The position numbers and the translations under genes were made by a program. From positions 558,001 through 622,000 of the forward strand of contig CAVTXA010000007.1 in the NCBI GenBank assembly GCA_963738545.1: a DNA stretch of 64,000 bases. Reading direction: 5' to 3'. This DNA is from Bog-756 sp963738545. Lineage in GTDB: Bacteria; Actinomycetota; Acidimicrobiia; Acidimicrobiales; RAAP-2. A model generated the notes under the pieces. The model was given only the letters and a program-made list of their open reading frames with translations. It ran no database searches and was not told the DNA's origin. Positions 1 through 7,805 of the stretch are shown piece after piece. Every line of letters starts with the position of its first letter. The first letter of the stretch is position 1.

Positions 1-148
1 CCGACTGCTGGCGGAGGCGGCGGTGCAGCCGGGTGACGGCCAGTCGCAGCCGTGAGGCCAACTCACTCTCGTCCGCGTCCGACACTCCGGTCCCGGCGGC
101 ATCGGGCGTCGGTGCTGTCTCGGTCGTCGGGGCGGAGGTCGGTGGCAC
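1..148 (-). CDS. MarR-family transcriptional regulator, N-terminal part (cut by window edge)
   Basis: Only the first 49 codons lie in the window. Reading leftward from a GTG at 148, a Pro/Thr/Ala-rich leader of about 28 residues is followed by ELASRLRLAVTRLHRRLRQQ, which resembles the first amphipathic dimerisation helix of MarR repressors. The DNA-binding winged helix would lie outside the window, so the family call rests on this helix and on the palindrome just upstream. The GTG was chosen because a perfect TATAAT ends 6 nt upstream, so the mRNA would start at or next to the start codon. MarR proteins usually repress their own gene and a neighbour in response to small phenolic or drug-like ligands; the regulated target is not visible. 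Confidence 0.7.
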   Translation of the reverse strand, partial: MPPTSAPTTETAPTPDAAGTGVSDADESELASRLRLAVTRLHRRLRQQS

Positions 149-154
149 ACCACC

Positions 155-183
155 ATTATATTTAGTTTGCCTAACTAATGCAA
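155..183 (-). promoter_or_regulatory. Promoter of the marR-type gene
   Basis: On the minus strand TTGCAT (183-178), a 17-nt spacer and TATAAT (160-155) form a near-consensus vegetative promoter. Transcription would begin about 7 nt further on, at the GTG start codon, giving a leaderless mRNA. The promoter overlaps the stop codon of the acyltransferase gene. Confidence 0.75.
162..178. promoter_or_regulatory. Probable MarR operator palindrome
   Basis: TTAGTTTGCCTAACTAA is a 17-bp inverted repeat with one mismatched pair around a central base. It fills the spacer between the -35 and -10 elements of the marR promoter, the usual position for MarR autorepression. AT-rich palindromes of this type are typical MarR sites; binding by this protein is inferred. 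Confidence 0.65.
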
Positions 184-2363
184 CCGGCGGTGGCGGCCGC
201 GGGACCGGTCGTGCTCGTCGACCCGCTCGGGGACGAGGAGCCCGTCGACGACGTCGAACCGGTCGACCCGCTGGTGGTGGCGACCGTGTGGGCCACCGTG
301 CAGCCGAGGGCGGCGATGGTGGGCAGGATGCTGGACCGGAGCCACTCCCCCCCCGGAATGCTGATGTGGACCCCGTCGGAGTCCCGCACGGTCACCCCGT
401 CGATCGCCGCCTGGTAGGAGCCGTGCGGGTCCAACAGCTTGTTGAGGTCGACGACGGACACCACGGCGGGATGCTCCTTGGCCACCTGGCGGAGCAACTG
501 GTTGAAGGCGGCGGCCCGGGCCGGATCGTTCTCGACGAAGGGCTGACCGTTGGCAGCCTCCTGGGAGGGGTCCATGTACGGCATGGTGAACAGCACGACC
601 TTGGCTCCGTGGGCCGAGAAGATGCCGACGGCCTGATTCAGCTCGGCCAGCAGGTGGTCGTCCCACACCGGATCGCCGACGTGGACCCACTGCCCGTCGT
701 AGAAGTGGTCGGTCACCTCCCACCGGCCGATGAGCAGGCCCACCACGTCGGCCCGGAAGAACGAGACCTCGGTCGGCCAGGTGGTCCGCCAGTCGGGACA
801 GCCGGGGGTGGCCGGCGTGACCACGCCACCTTGGAGGACGTCCACGTTGTCGAGGTCGCATCCGAGCGTGCCCTCGTCGGCCACGTTCACGTGGTACGTG
901 CTCACCGAGTCGACCGACAGGCCGAGTCCCATGGTCAGGGCCACCGAGTCGCCGAGGAGGAGGAAGTGGACCGGGGTGTCGGCGGCCACCGCCGCCGCGC
1001 CCCCCGTGACCGGGCGCTGGGCGGTGCCGCTGTCGAATCCCGCTGCACTCGCCGGGATGGTGGCGGTCGTGCCCGTCGGGGCCACGGTGGCCACCAGCAC
1101 GAGCCCGGCCATGACCAGGGTCACGACACCACCCAGGGCCAGGGCGCGACGGTGGCGGAAGAACCGGCCGGTGCGAACGGGCTCTTCGATCAGGTACCAC
1201 GAGGCGATGGCCACCGCGAAGGTGGCGGCCAGGCGCGCCGCCAGCAACGGGAAGCCGAGCAGGCCGGTATGGGCGTGGTTGATGATCAGGAACAGCGGCC
1301 AGTGGTAGAGGTAGAGCCCGTAGGAGATCCGCCCGATGAACACCAGGACGCCCAGGGAGAAGAAGCGGGGCACGGCCGAGGCGGGCACGGTGACGCAGGT
1401 GACGATGACGGCCCCGGCGGCCACCGCCACCAGGAGAAAGCCCCCGTGGTAGAGGAACGGGTCCTGCCCGTTGAGGGCGTGCCAGGCCCACACCAAGAAG
1501 AGGGCGCCGGCCACACCGGGGAGGGCCCATACCAGTCCGCTGTGCCGGATCCGGGTCCAGCGGGCCGGGACGATGGTGAAGTGCTCGCCGGCGTGCGAGC
1601 CCACCGCACCGAGGAACGATCCCACCAGCAGCGCCTGGGCCCGGGTGTCGGTGCCGTAGTAGATGCGGTCGACGGAGAAGCCGGCGGCGAACAGGGAGCC
1701 CATCAGCGCAGCGGAGGCCAGGGCGCCGACACCGGCGGTCACGGCCAGCTTGGCCATCCCCCATCGGCGCACGACGAACAGGGCGATGAGCGGCCAGATC
1801 AGGTAGTACTGCTCCTCGACGGCCAGGGACCAGGTGTGGAGGAGGGGGGACGGTGCGGCGGCCTGGGCGAAGTACCCCTGGCCGGAGATGATGAAGTGCC
1901 AGTTGGCCACGTAAGCCAGGGTGGCGATGGCGTCGCTCCTCACCCCGCTCACGTCGATGGTGTTCGAGAAGGCGAAGGCGTAGGCGGCCACCCCGACGAT
2001 GAGCACGAAGAGCGCGGGGAGGAGGCGGCGGGCCCGCTGGGCCCAGAACCGTCCGAGGGCGATGGTGGTCGTCCGGGAGAGCTCCCGACAGAGCAGCGTG
2101 GTGATCAGGAAGCCGGAGAGCACAAAGAAGACATCGACGCCGAGCAGCCCGCCACCGACCCACGAGACCCCGAAGTGGAAGAGCATGACCGCCATCACGG
2201 CGAAGGCGCGCATGCCGTCCAGCGCCGCGAACCGACGCAGGCCCGAGGAGTCCGGCTGGATCTGGGTCTCCGGCGACGACGGCACCGAGTGACCGGCTCC
2301 GTGGCTTCTACCGGCGCTGGTGCCGGCCTCCGCTTGCCCCACTGAGGTAAACGTGCTGGTCAT
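171..2363 (-). CDS. Membrane O-acyltransferase with C-terminal SGNH domain (OafA/OatA-like)
   Basis: The 730-residue protein has a cytoplasmic Ser/Pro-rich N-terminus, then an acyltransferase-3 domain from about residue 43 (LDGMRAFAVMAVMLFHFG, then GVDVFFVLSGFLIT) with about ten membrane helices to about residue 430. A C-terminal extracytoplasmic domain of the SGNH type starts near residue 465 with LLLGDSVALTMG, which carries the block-I serine. A Ser/Thr/Gly-rich tail follows. In this family the membrane domain moves an acyl group across the membrane and the SGNH domain places it on a sugar of peptidoglycan, capsule or surface glycan. The acceptor cannot be told from sequence. The length is normal for the two-domain form. 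It stands alone between the marR gene and a NifU-domain gene on the same strand. Confidence 0.85.
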   Translation of the reverse strand: MTSTFTSVGQAEAGTSAGRSHGAGHSVPSSPETQIQPDSSGLRRFAALDGMRAFAVMAVMLFHFGVSWVGGGLLGVDVFFVLSGFLITTLLCRELSRTTTIALGRFWAQRARRLLPALFVLIVGVAAYAFAFSNTIDVSGVRSDAIATLAYVANWHFIISGQGYFAQAAAPSPLLHTWSLAVEEQYYLIWPLIALFVVRRWGMAKLAVTAGVGALASAALMGSLFAAGFSVDRIYYGTDTRAQALLVGSFLGAVGSHAGEHFTIVPARWTRIRHSGLVWALPGVAGALFLVWAWHALNGQDPFLYHGGFLLVAVAAGAVIVTCVTVPASAVPRFFSLGVLVFIGRISYGLYLYHWPLFLIINHAHTGLLGFPLLAARLAATFAVAIASWYLIEEPVRTGRFFRHRRALALGGVVTLVMAGLVLVATVAPTGTTATIPASAAGFDSGTAQRPVTGGAAAVAADTPVHFLLLGDSVALTMGLGLSVDSVSTYHVNVADEGTLGCDLDNVDVLQGGVVTPATPGCPDWRTTWPTEVSFFRADVVGLLIGRWEVTDHFYDGQWVHVGDPVWDDHLLAELNQAVGIFSAHGAKVVLFTMPYMDPSQEAANGQPFVENDPARAAAFNQLLRQVAKEHPAVVSVVDLNKLLDPHGSYQAAIDGVTVRDSDGVHISIPGGEWLRSSILPTIAALGCTVAHTVATTSGSTGSTSSTGSSSPSGSTSTTGPAAATAGCIS

Positions 2364-2457
2364 GGCGAGATCACCATCATTTCACGGGGTTCGCGCTAAC
2401 GCTCGACGTGACCGCGGAGCGTGGCAAAATGGTGACGATCCCGTAGCGGTCAGACCA

Positions 2458-2505
2458 TCGGACTCCCTGCGTCCGACGGCATTCCGGCCCGGGACGGGAG
2501 GTCCC
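2458..2505 (-). terminator. Two small hairpins after the NifU-domain gene
   Basis: The 163-nt gap between the NifU stop and the acyltransferase start holds two inverted repeats: TCGGAC (2458-2463) with GTCCGA (2471-2476), and GGGAC (2491-2495) with GTCCC (2501-2505). Neither is followed by a T-run, so termination is only a suggestion. I see no clear promoter for the acyltransferase in the remainder of the gap. Confidence 0.3.
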
Positions 2506-2526
2506 GCCGACGGCCCGGTCAAACCC

Positions 2527-2901
2527 CTACAGGCTGGGGACGTACCCGCCGCGGCCGAGTGACTGGCTCTCGAACGGGTCGGCCGACTCGTCGACCCCAC
2601 CCCGGACCTCGGTCACCCAGGGCAGTCGGTCGTGCAGGATCCGGTCGACGCCCCCCTGGAGGGTGGAGGCGCTGACCGCGCAGGAGCTGCACGCCCCCTG
2701 CAGCTGCACCTCGACGACGCCGGTGGCCACGTCGGCGAAGAGGAGGGCCAGATCGCCCCCGTCGGCCTGGACCGCCGGCCGCATGAGCTCGATGAGGCTG
2801 TTGAGCTCGGCCAGCCGCTCACCCCGTTGGGCGTCGGTGATCTCGGCGTCGCCGGCCTCGGCCCCCTCGTCCGTCGCCGTCTGTACCTGGTCGGAATCCA
2901 C
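2527..2901 (-). CDS. NifU C-terminal domain protein (iron-sulfur cluster scaffold/carrier)
   Basis: The product has 124 residues. An acidic leader of about 35 residues precedes a NifU-type domain from LAELNSLIELMRPAVQADGG to the end, with the diagnostic CxxC motif in QGACSSCAVSASTLQ. These cysteines bind or pass on a [4Fe-4S] cluster in the Nfu family. The ORF is open further upstream, but a GTG at 2901 preceded by GAGAGGA at a good distance is the best start; the upstream extension is low-complexity Arg/Pro/Gly sequence. It is monocistronic. A cysteine desulfurase lies 36 kb away, so this is not a nif- or isc-type cluster. Confidence 0.8.
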   Translation of the reverse strand: MDSDQVQTATDEGAEAGDAEITDAQRGERLAELNSLIELMRPAVQADGGDLALLFADVATGVVEVQLQGACSSCAVSASTLQGGVDRILHDRLPWVTEVRGGVDESADPFESQSLGRGGYVPSL

Positions 2902-3082
2902 AGTGCATCCTCTCACGGAACCCCTCGGCCCAGCGGGCCCGGGCCCCGGCGCGTGTGCTCGGAACCCTCCCAGTCTGCCGTGCCGACCGCCGACTCCGTA
3001 CAGCGGAGGGCATACGACCGTGCGGGCCGGCTCCGACGACACCGATGATCGCTTGTCGGAACGGTGGGGGTTACGATGCACT

Positions 3083-4114
3083 GTGCCCTTGGAGCGATCC
3101 GCCACCGGCCCGGGGCCGATCGGACTGATCCTGCCGACCTTCGTGCAGGACACGGTTCCCGCTTGGGCCGGGCCGTCCGGCCCTGCCGACGAAGCCGGAC
3201 CCGATGCCGTCGCCGGACCGGCCGACCCCGCCGCTCACCTGGCCGCCGTGGCCCGCGCCGCCGAACAGGCCGGCGCCGACGCCCTGTGGGCCTGTGACCA
3301 CCTCTTCTGGCACGGCCCTTCCCTGGAGTGTCTGGTGGCGCTGACCGTGGCGGCCACGGCCACCGAGCAGGTCCGCCTCGGCTCGTGCGTCATTCAGCTC
3401 CCGCTGCGTCAGGCTCCGGCGGTGGCCAAGCAGGCCGCCTCGCTCCAGACCCTGTCCGGGGGCCGGCTGATCCTCGGCGTGGGCGTGGGCAGTCACCCCG
3501 GCGAATACGAGCAGTCGGGCGTCGACTACCACACGCGGGGTCGCCTGCTCGACGCCGGCATCGTCGAGCTCCGTCGCTCCTGGGCCACGGGTGCCGGCGT
3601 CACGAGAGGGGACACCGACGACGGCGGTGCCGCCCGCTACCGACAGCTGCCCGCCCCCCCGGCCGTGCCGGTGTGGGCCGGGGGATCCTCCGAGGCGGCC
3701 CTGCGGCGGGCGGCCACCCTGGCCGACGGCTGGATGCCCCTGTTCCTCAGTCCGACCGAGTACGGCCAGGCCGTCGAGCGGCTGACCAAGGAGGTGGACC
3801 GGGCCGGACGGCCCGTCGGTTCCGTGGTCCCGTCCATGGTCCTGTTCATCAGCATCGACGACGACGACGCGCTGGCCCAGCGACGCGGCACCGGATGGAT
3901 GTCCTCCCTCTACGGCATCCCGGCCCGGGCCTTCGACCGACACCTGGTCCACGGCACCGCCGCCGAGGTGGCCGACGTCGTGGCCTCGTTCCGCGCCGTC
4001 GGTGCCGAGCACGTGGTGGTGTACGTCACCGCCGACGATCCGATGGACCAGTTCGAACGCCTGGTCGCCGCCCTGCCGGCGGCCGGCGTACCCACTCGAG
4101 GGCACGAAGGATAA
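3083..4114 (+). CDS. LLM-class (luciferase-like) oxidoreductase, probably F420-dependent
   Basis: The protein has 343 residues and the family's TIM-barrel pattern: PIGLILPTF near the N-terminus, GADALWACDHLFW, then ATATEQVRLGSCVIQLPLRQ and GGRLILGVGVGSHPGEYEQS, followed by a C-terminal strand series. Luciferase-like proteins of this kind in actinobacteria mostly use F420, though FMN cannot be excluded; the substrate is unknown. The GTG at 3083 is preferred because TACGAT ends 5 nt before it and the upstream reading is low-complexity. The thiolase gene follows after 10 nt with its ribosome-binding site overlapping this stop codon, so the two are probably cotranscribed. Confidence 0.8.
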   Translation: MPLERSATGPGPIGLILPTFVQDTVPAWAGPSGPADEAGPDAVAGPADPAAHLAAVARAAEQAGADALWACDHLFWHGPSLECLVALTVAATATEQVRLGSCVIQLPLRQAPAVAKQAASLQTLSGGRLILGVGVGSHPGEYEQSGVDYHTRGRLLDAGIVELRRSWATGAGVTRGDTDDGGAARYRQLPAPPAVPVWAGGSSEAALRRAATLADGWMPLFLSPTEYGQAVERLTKEVDRAGRPVGSVVPSMVLFISIDDDDALAQRRGTGWMSSLYGIPARAFDRHLVHGTAAEVADVVASFRAVGAEHVVVYVTADDPMDQFERLVAALPAAGVPTRGHEG

Positions 4115-4124
4115 GAAGGTCACC

Positions 4125-5307
4125 GTGGAAACAAGCGCATACATCGTCGGTACCGGCATCTCCCCGATGAACACCAAGGACCGCACGGCGGTCGAGATGG
4201 CCCACCAGGTGGTGGCCGACGCCCTGGCCGACGCCGCCGTCGACCCGGACCAGGTCAACCTGGTGGTCTTCGGCAACGCCACCGCCGGGCGGCTGCTCGA
4301 CCAGGGCTGCATCCGGGGCCAGACGTTCCTGAAGCAGGCCGGGCTGCGCAACGCCGGGATCATCAACGTCGACAACTCGTGCGCCGGGGGGTCGTCCGCC
4401 CTGCACCTGGCCACGTTGGCCACCCTGGGTGGCAGCGGGACGGTGCTGGCCGTCGGGGTCGAGAAGATGTGGACCGGCGACCGGCGCCGAGACCCTGGCC
4501 GGCATCGAGGACGGGGTGCCCCGGGCCGACCGTATCCAGATGCACCGGGAGCGGGAGAATCCCTCGGGCTCGGTGCTCATGGCCCTCAACGCCGCCTGGG
4601 CCACCGACCTGATGGAGGAGCGCGGGGCCACCGTCGAGCAGTTCGCCGCCGCCGCCGCCAAGGCCCGGAGGCACGGTGCCCTCAATCCCAATGCCCAGTT
4701 CCAGTCCGAGGTCACCGTGGACGAGGTCCTCGCCTCGGCCTCCATCGTGTGGCCGCTCACCCGGATGATGTGCTCGTCGTTCACCGACGGCGCCGCCGCC
4801 GTGGTGCTCTCGGCCACGGCCCGGTCGGGTGTCCCCCGCATCCGCTCCAGCACCATCCGATCGGGCAACGGGGACATCGACTACCACGACCGGATGACCG
4901 AGACCGGGGCGGCGGCCTGGGACGATGCCGGCATCGACCCGGCCGACGTGGACGTGGTGGAGCTGCACGACGCCACCAGCCCCGAGGAGCTCTACGCCCT
5001 CGAGTCCCTGGGCTTCTACAAGCCCGGGGACGCCGGACCGGCCACCCTGGGCGGGGAGACCTCGATCGGGGGCAAGGGGGTGACCGTCAACACCAGCGGC
5101 GGCCTGGTCTCCCGGGGCCATCCCCTCGGGGCCACCGGTATCGCCCAGGTGGTCGAGCTGACCGCCCAGCTCCGGGACGAGGCCGGACCCCGCCAGGTGG
5201 AGGGGGCCCGATTGGCGGTGGCGGCCAATACCGGTGGCATGATCGGGACCGAGGCGGGTCGCGCCGATGCGGCCTTCATCGGCATCCACGTACTCGAGGC
5301 AGGCTGA
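4125..5307 (+). CDS. SCP2/SCPx-type thiolase (acetyl-CoA acetyltransferase family), interrupted by a +1 frameshift
   Basis: Read across one extra base near 4481-4487, the gene gives 393 residues of lipid-transfer-type thiolase. The nucleophilic cysteine is C86 in VDNSCAGGSS; later come VELHDATSPEE and the catalytic histidine in GGLVSRGHPLGATG. The C-terminal CxG cysteine of classical thiolases is replaced, as usual for the SCP2 branch, which acts on sterol or branched-chain acyl-CoAs. The first 120 residues are in one frame (to VEKMWTGDR) and the rest, from ETLAGIEDG, in another; both halves are well conserved, so a sequencing insertion or a very recent lesion is likely. The start is a GTG with AGAAGG 5 nt upstream. 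FabH follows after 20 nt. Confidence 0.82.
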
Positions 5308-5327
5308 CCAGTGAGGACCACCATGTC

Positions 5328-6263
5328 ATGAACACCACCCGCGGCGGCATCGTCACCGGCTGGGGCATCGCCGTGCCCGACAAGGTGGTCACCAACGACG
5401 ACCTGTCGGTGACCATGGACACCAACGACGCCTGGATCCGCGAGCGGACCGGCATCCGCGAGCGTCGCATCGGCGGGACCACCTCCGGGCTGGCCATCGA
5501 GGCCGGCCTGGCCGCCCTGGAGAAGGCCGGCCGGCGGCCCGACGAGATCGACGCGGTGATCCTGGCCACCACCACGCCCGACCAGATCGTCCCGGGCACC
5601 TCGGCCACCGTCCAGGACGGCATCGGCGTGCCCGGGGGGGCCTTCGACGTCAACGCCGCCTGCTCGGGCTTCGTCTACGCCCTGACCGTGGCCCACGGAA
5701 TGCTGGCCATCGGGGCCGAACGACTGCTGGTCATCGGATCCGAGACCCTCAGCCGGATCACCGACTGGGACGAGCGGGGGGTGGCCGTGCTGGTCGGCGA
5801 CGGTGCCGGTGCCGTGGTCCTCGAGGCCGTGGACGGACCGGGTCAGCTGCTGTCCTGGGTGCTCGGCGCCGACGGCTCGCTGCGCCACCTGCTCAAGTGC
5901 GACCACGGCGGGTTCCTCTACATGGACGGCAAGGAGATCTTCCGCAAGGCGGTGCGGGTGGTGGTGGAGTCGGCCGAGCAGGCCATCGCCGAGGCCGGAC
6001 TGACCGTCGACGACATCGACCTGATGGTCCCCCACCAGGCCAACCTGCGGATCATCAGTGCCGCCAGCCAGCGGCTGGGCATCCCCGAGGAGAAGGCCGT
6101 GGTCGTCATCGACCGCTACGGCAACACCTCGTCGGCCTCGATCCCGCTGGCCCTGGTGGACGCCCTGGAGACCGACCGGCTCCACAAGGGCGACCACGTG
6201 CTGCTCACCGGCTTCGGCGGTGGCATGACGTGGGCCAGCGCCGTGTTGCGCTGGGGCGGGTGA
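5328..6263 (+). CDS. fabH: 3-oxoacyl-[acyl-carrier-protein] synthase III (KAS III)
   Basis: This 311-residue protein shows the full KAS III triad: C112 in NAACSGF, H236 in VPHQAN and N266 in RYGNTS. TGIRERRI near the N-terminus and the terminal GFGGGMTWAS are also typical. The enzyme condenses an acyl-CoA primer with malonyl-ACP to begin fatty-acid synthesis, although KAS III-like proteins also serve in polyketide or olefin pathways. It lies away from a fabD/acpP/fabF cluster and next to a thiolase, so a specialised acyl role is possible. The start ATG at 5328 has GAGGA about 10 nt upstream. Its stop overlaps the next gene's start (GTGA). Confidence 0.88.
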   Translation: MNTTRGGIVTGWGIAVPDKVVTNDDLSVTMDTNDAWIRERTGIRERRIGGTTSGLAIEAGLAALEKAGRRPDEIDAVILATTTPDQIVPGTSATVQDGIGVPGGAFDVNAACSGFVYALTVAHGMLAIGAERLLVIGSETLSRITDWDERGVAVLVGDGAGAVVLEAVDGPGQLLSWVLGADGSLRHLLKCDHGGFLYMDGKEIFRKAVRVVVESAEQAIAEAGLTVDDIDLMVPHQANLRIISAASQRLGIPEEKAVVVIDRYGNTSSASIPLALVDALETDRLHKGDHVLLTGFGGGMTWASAVLRWGG

Positions 6264-7174
6264 CCGGGGGCGTGGGCCCCTCGTTGGTCGTGCTGGCCGC
6301 AGGCATGGCCCGGCGCTACGGCGGGTGCAAGCCGTTGGCCCCGATCGGCCCCAACGGCGAGGCGGTCATCGACCTCCTGGTCAGCGACGCCCTGGCCTCG
6401 GGCTTCGGCCAGGTGGTGCTGGTCCTCCATCCCGAGACGGGTCCGGCCATCCGCTACCACGTCCGGGAGTGCTGGCCGGACTCGGTGGACGTGGCCTTCT
6501 GCGAGCAGCGCCTGCCGCTGGGCACGGTCCACGCCGTCCTGGCCGCCCGGTCGGCCCTCGGCGGTGACCAGGCGTTCGCCGTGGCCAACGCCGACGACGT
6601 CTACGGCGAGACGGCCATGGGACTGCTGGCCCGCCAGTTGGACGCCGGCACCGACGAACACGCCCTCATCGGCTACCAGTTGGCCTCGACCGTGGCCACC
6701 GACGACCCCGTCACCCGGGGGATCTGCCTGGTGGACCCGGCCGGGCATCTGACGGGCCTGAGCGAGCGCCGTCACGTGACCCGCCACGGGGCCGGCCGAC
6801 CGCTGACCGCCGACGACGGCCTGGACCCGGCCGAACTCGCCGGCGATCTGCCCGCCTCGGTCAACCTGTGGGGATTCCAGCCCGACATCTGGGAGGTGTT
6901 CGCCACGGCCATGGACGCCTCCGGGCTCGACGAGGACGCCCTGGTGGCATCGGTGGCGGCCGGCGGCGAAGTGCCCAAGGCCGAGGTGCTCCTCCCCGAG
7001 GTGGTGGCGGCCATGGTGACCAAGGGGATCGGGCTGCCCGTGCGGGTGGTGACCACCGACGCCAAGCTCATCGGCGTCACCCACGCCGCCGACCTCCCGG
7101 TGGTCAGCGCCGAGTTGGCCCGTCAGGTGGCCTGGGGCATCCGCCCGGCCCGGCTGTGGGGCCCGGCCGGCTGA
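6260..7174 (+). CDS. Nucleotidyltransferase family protein (GT-A fold sugar-1-phosphate type)
   Basis: The 304-residue protein begins with a nucleotidyltransferase signature, SLVVLAAGMARRYGGCKPL, although the usual GxGTR loop is modified to AGMARRYGG. The Mg-binding aspartates fall in FAVANADDVYG near residue 110, and QRLPLGTVHAVLAA matches the base-binding segment. Such enzymes make NDP-sugars or related activated head groups; the product here is unknown. The start is taken at GTG 6260, which overlaps the fabH stop by four bases; GTG 6272 is an alternative. The gene converges on cysC with a 7-nt gap and no visible terminator. Confidence 0.7.
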   Translation: MTGGVGPSLVVLAAGMARRYGGCKPLAPIGPNGEAVIDLLVSDALASGFGQVVLVLHPETGPAIRYHVRECWPDSVDVAFCEQRLPLGTVHAVLAARSALGGDQAFAVANADDVYGETAMGLLARQLDAGTDEHALIGYQLASTVATDDPVTRGICLVDPAGHLTGLSERRHVTRHGAGRPLTADDGLDPAELAGDLPASVNLWGFQPDIWEVFATAMDASGLDEDALVASVAAGGEVPKAEVLLPEVVAAMVTKGIGLPVRVVTTDAKLIGVTHAADLPVVSAELARQVAWGIRPARLWGPAG

Positions 7175-7181
7175 GCCGCCA

Positions 7182-7793
7182 TCACCTCTCGGCGGACCCA
7201 GCTTCGGCGCGCCCCAGCGCCGTCAGCACCGCTTCGACGGCCTGGTCCAGGGTCAGCCCGGGCTCGATGACCACGTCGGGGTCCTCGGGCACCTCGTAGG
7301 GATCGTCCACTCCGGTGAGCGAGACCACGTCCCCGGTGGCCGAGCGGGCGTAGAGGCCCTTCGGGTCACGCGTCGAGCAGAGGTCCACGGGTGCCGCCAT
7401 GTAGACCTCCACGAACACCAGGCCGTGCTCCTCGTGGATCCGGCGGGCGTGGCGACGGGACTCGGCGTAGGGGGAGATGAGGGCGACCACGGCCACCAGT
7501 CCGGCGTCGGCGAACAGGCAGGCCACCTCGGCCGAGCGGCGGGCGTTCTCCTGGCGGTCGCTCCGGTCGAAACCCAGGTCGCCGTTGAGCCCGGTGCGGA
7601 GGTTGTCCCCGTCCAGCCGGTAGGCGCTCCGGCCCGAGGCCACCAGGCGCTGCTCGACGGCGGCGGCCACCGTCGACTTGCCCGATCCGGACAGCCCGGT
7701 GAGCCAGAGCGTCGCCCCCGGGGCGCCGGAGGCCCGCACGCGCTCCGAGCGCGTCACCTGCCCGGCGTGCCAGGTCACGTTGGGGGAGCTCAC
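7182..7793 (-). CDS. cysC: Adenylyl-sulfate kinase
   Basis: CysC phosphorylates APS to PAPS in the cytoplasm. The 203-residue protein has a Walker A motif (LTGLSGSGKST), the substrate-binding LDGDNLRTGLNGDLGF, and ALISPYAESR with the serine that can be transiently phosphorylated. Its length matches stand-alone CysC. The GTG at 7793 has GAGGCGG upstream, overlapping the cysN stop. It is the third gene of a cysD-cysN-cysC operon with only 12 nt between it and cysN, so PAPS is the intended end product, for assimilation or for sulfotransferases. The adjacent glycan-type genes make the second use possible, but no sulfotransferase is present in the window. Confidence 0.92.
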   Translation of the reverse strand: MSSPNVTWHAGQVTRSERVRASGAPGATLWLTGLSGSGKSTVAAAVEQRLVASGRSAYRLDGDNLRTGLNGDLGFDRSDRQENARRSAEVACLFADAGLVAVVALISPYAESRRHARRIHEEHGLVFVEVYMAAPVDLCSTRDPKGLYARSATGDVVSLTGVDDPYEVPEDPDVVIEPGLTLDQAVEAVLTALGRAEAGSAER

Positions 7794-7805
7794 CGGCCCG
7801 CCGCC

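Noticed and set aside
33..2345. 770-codon open frame on the plus strand opposite the acyltransferase
   Set aside because: It is an antisense shadow of GC-rich coding DNA: low-complexity Gly/Arg/His/Val sequence with no family motif, and the acyltransferase on the other strand is clearly real. The same applies to the many long frames opposite cysN, ligA, gatA, the MFS genes and ileS.
4002..6263. A 753-residue thiolase-FabH fusion
   Set aside because: Between residue 160 and the FabH start the frame is Arg/Gly/Pro noise. The thiolase continues in another frame to its own stop at 5307, and FabH has its own ribosome-binding site.
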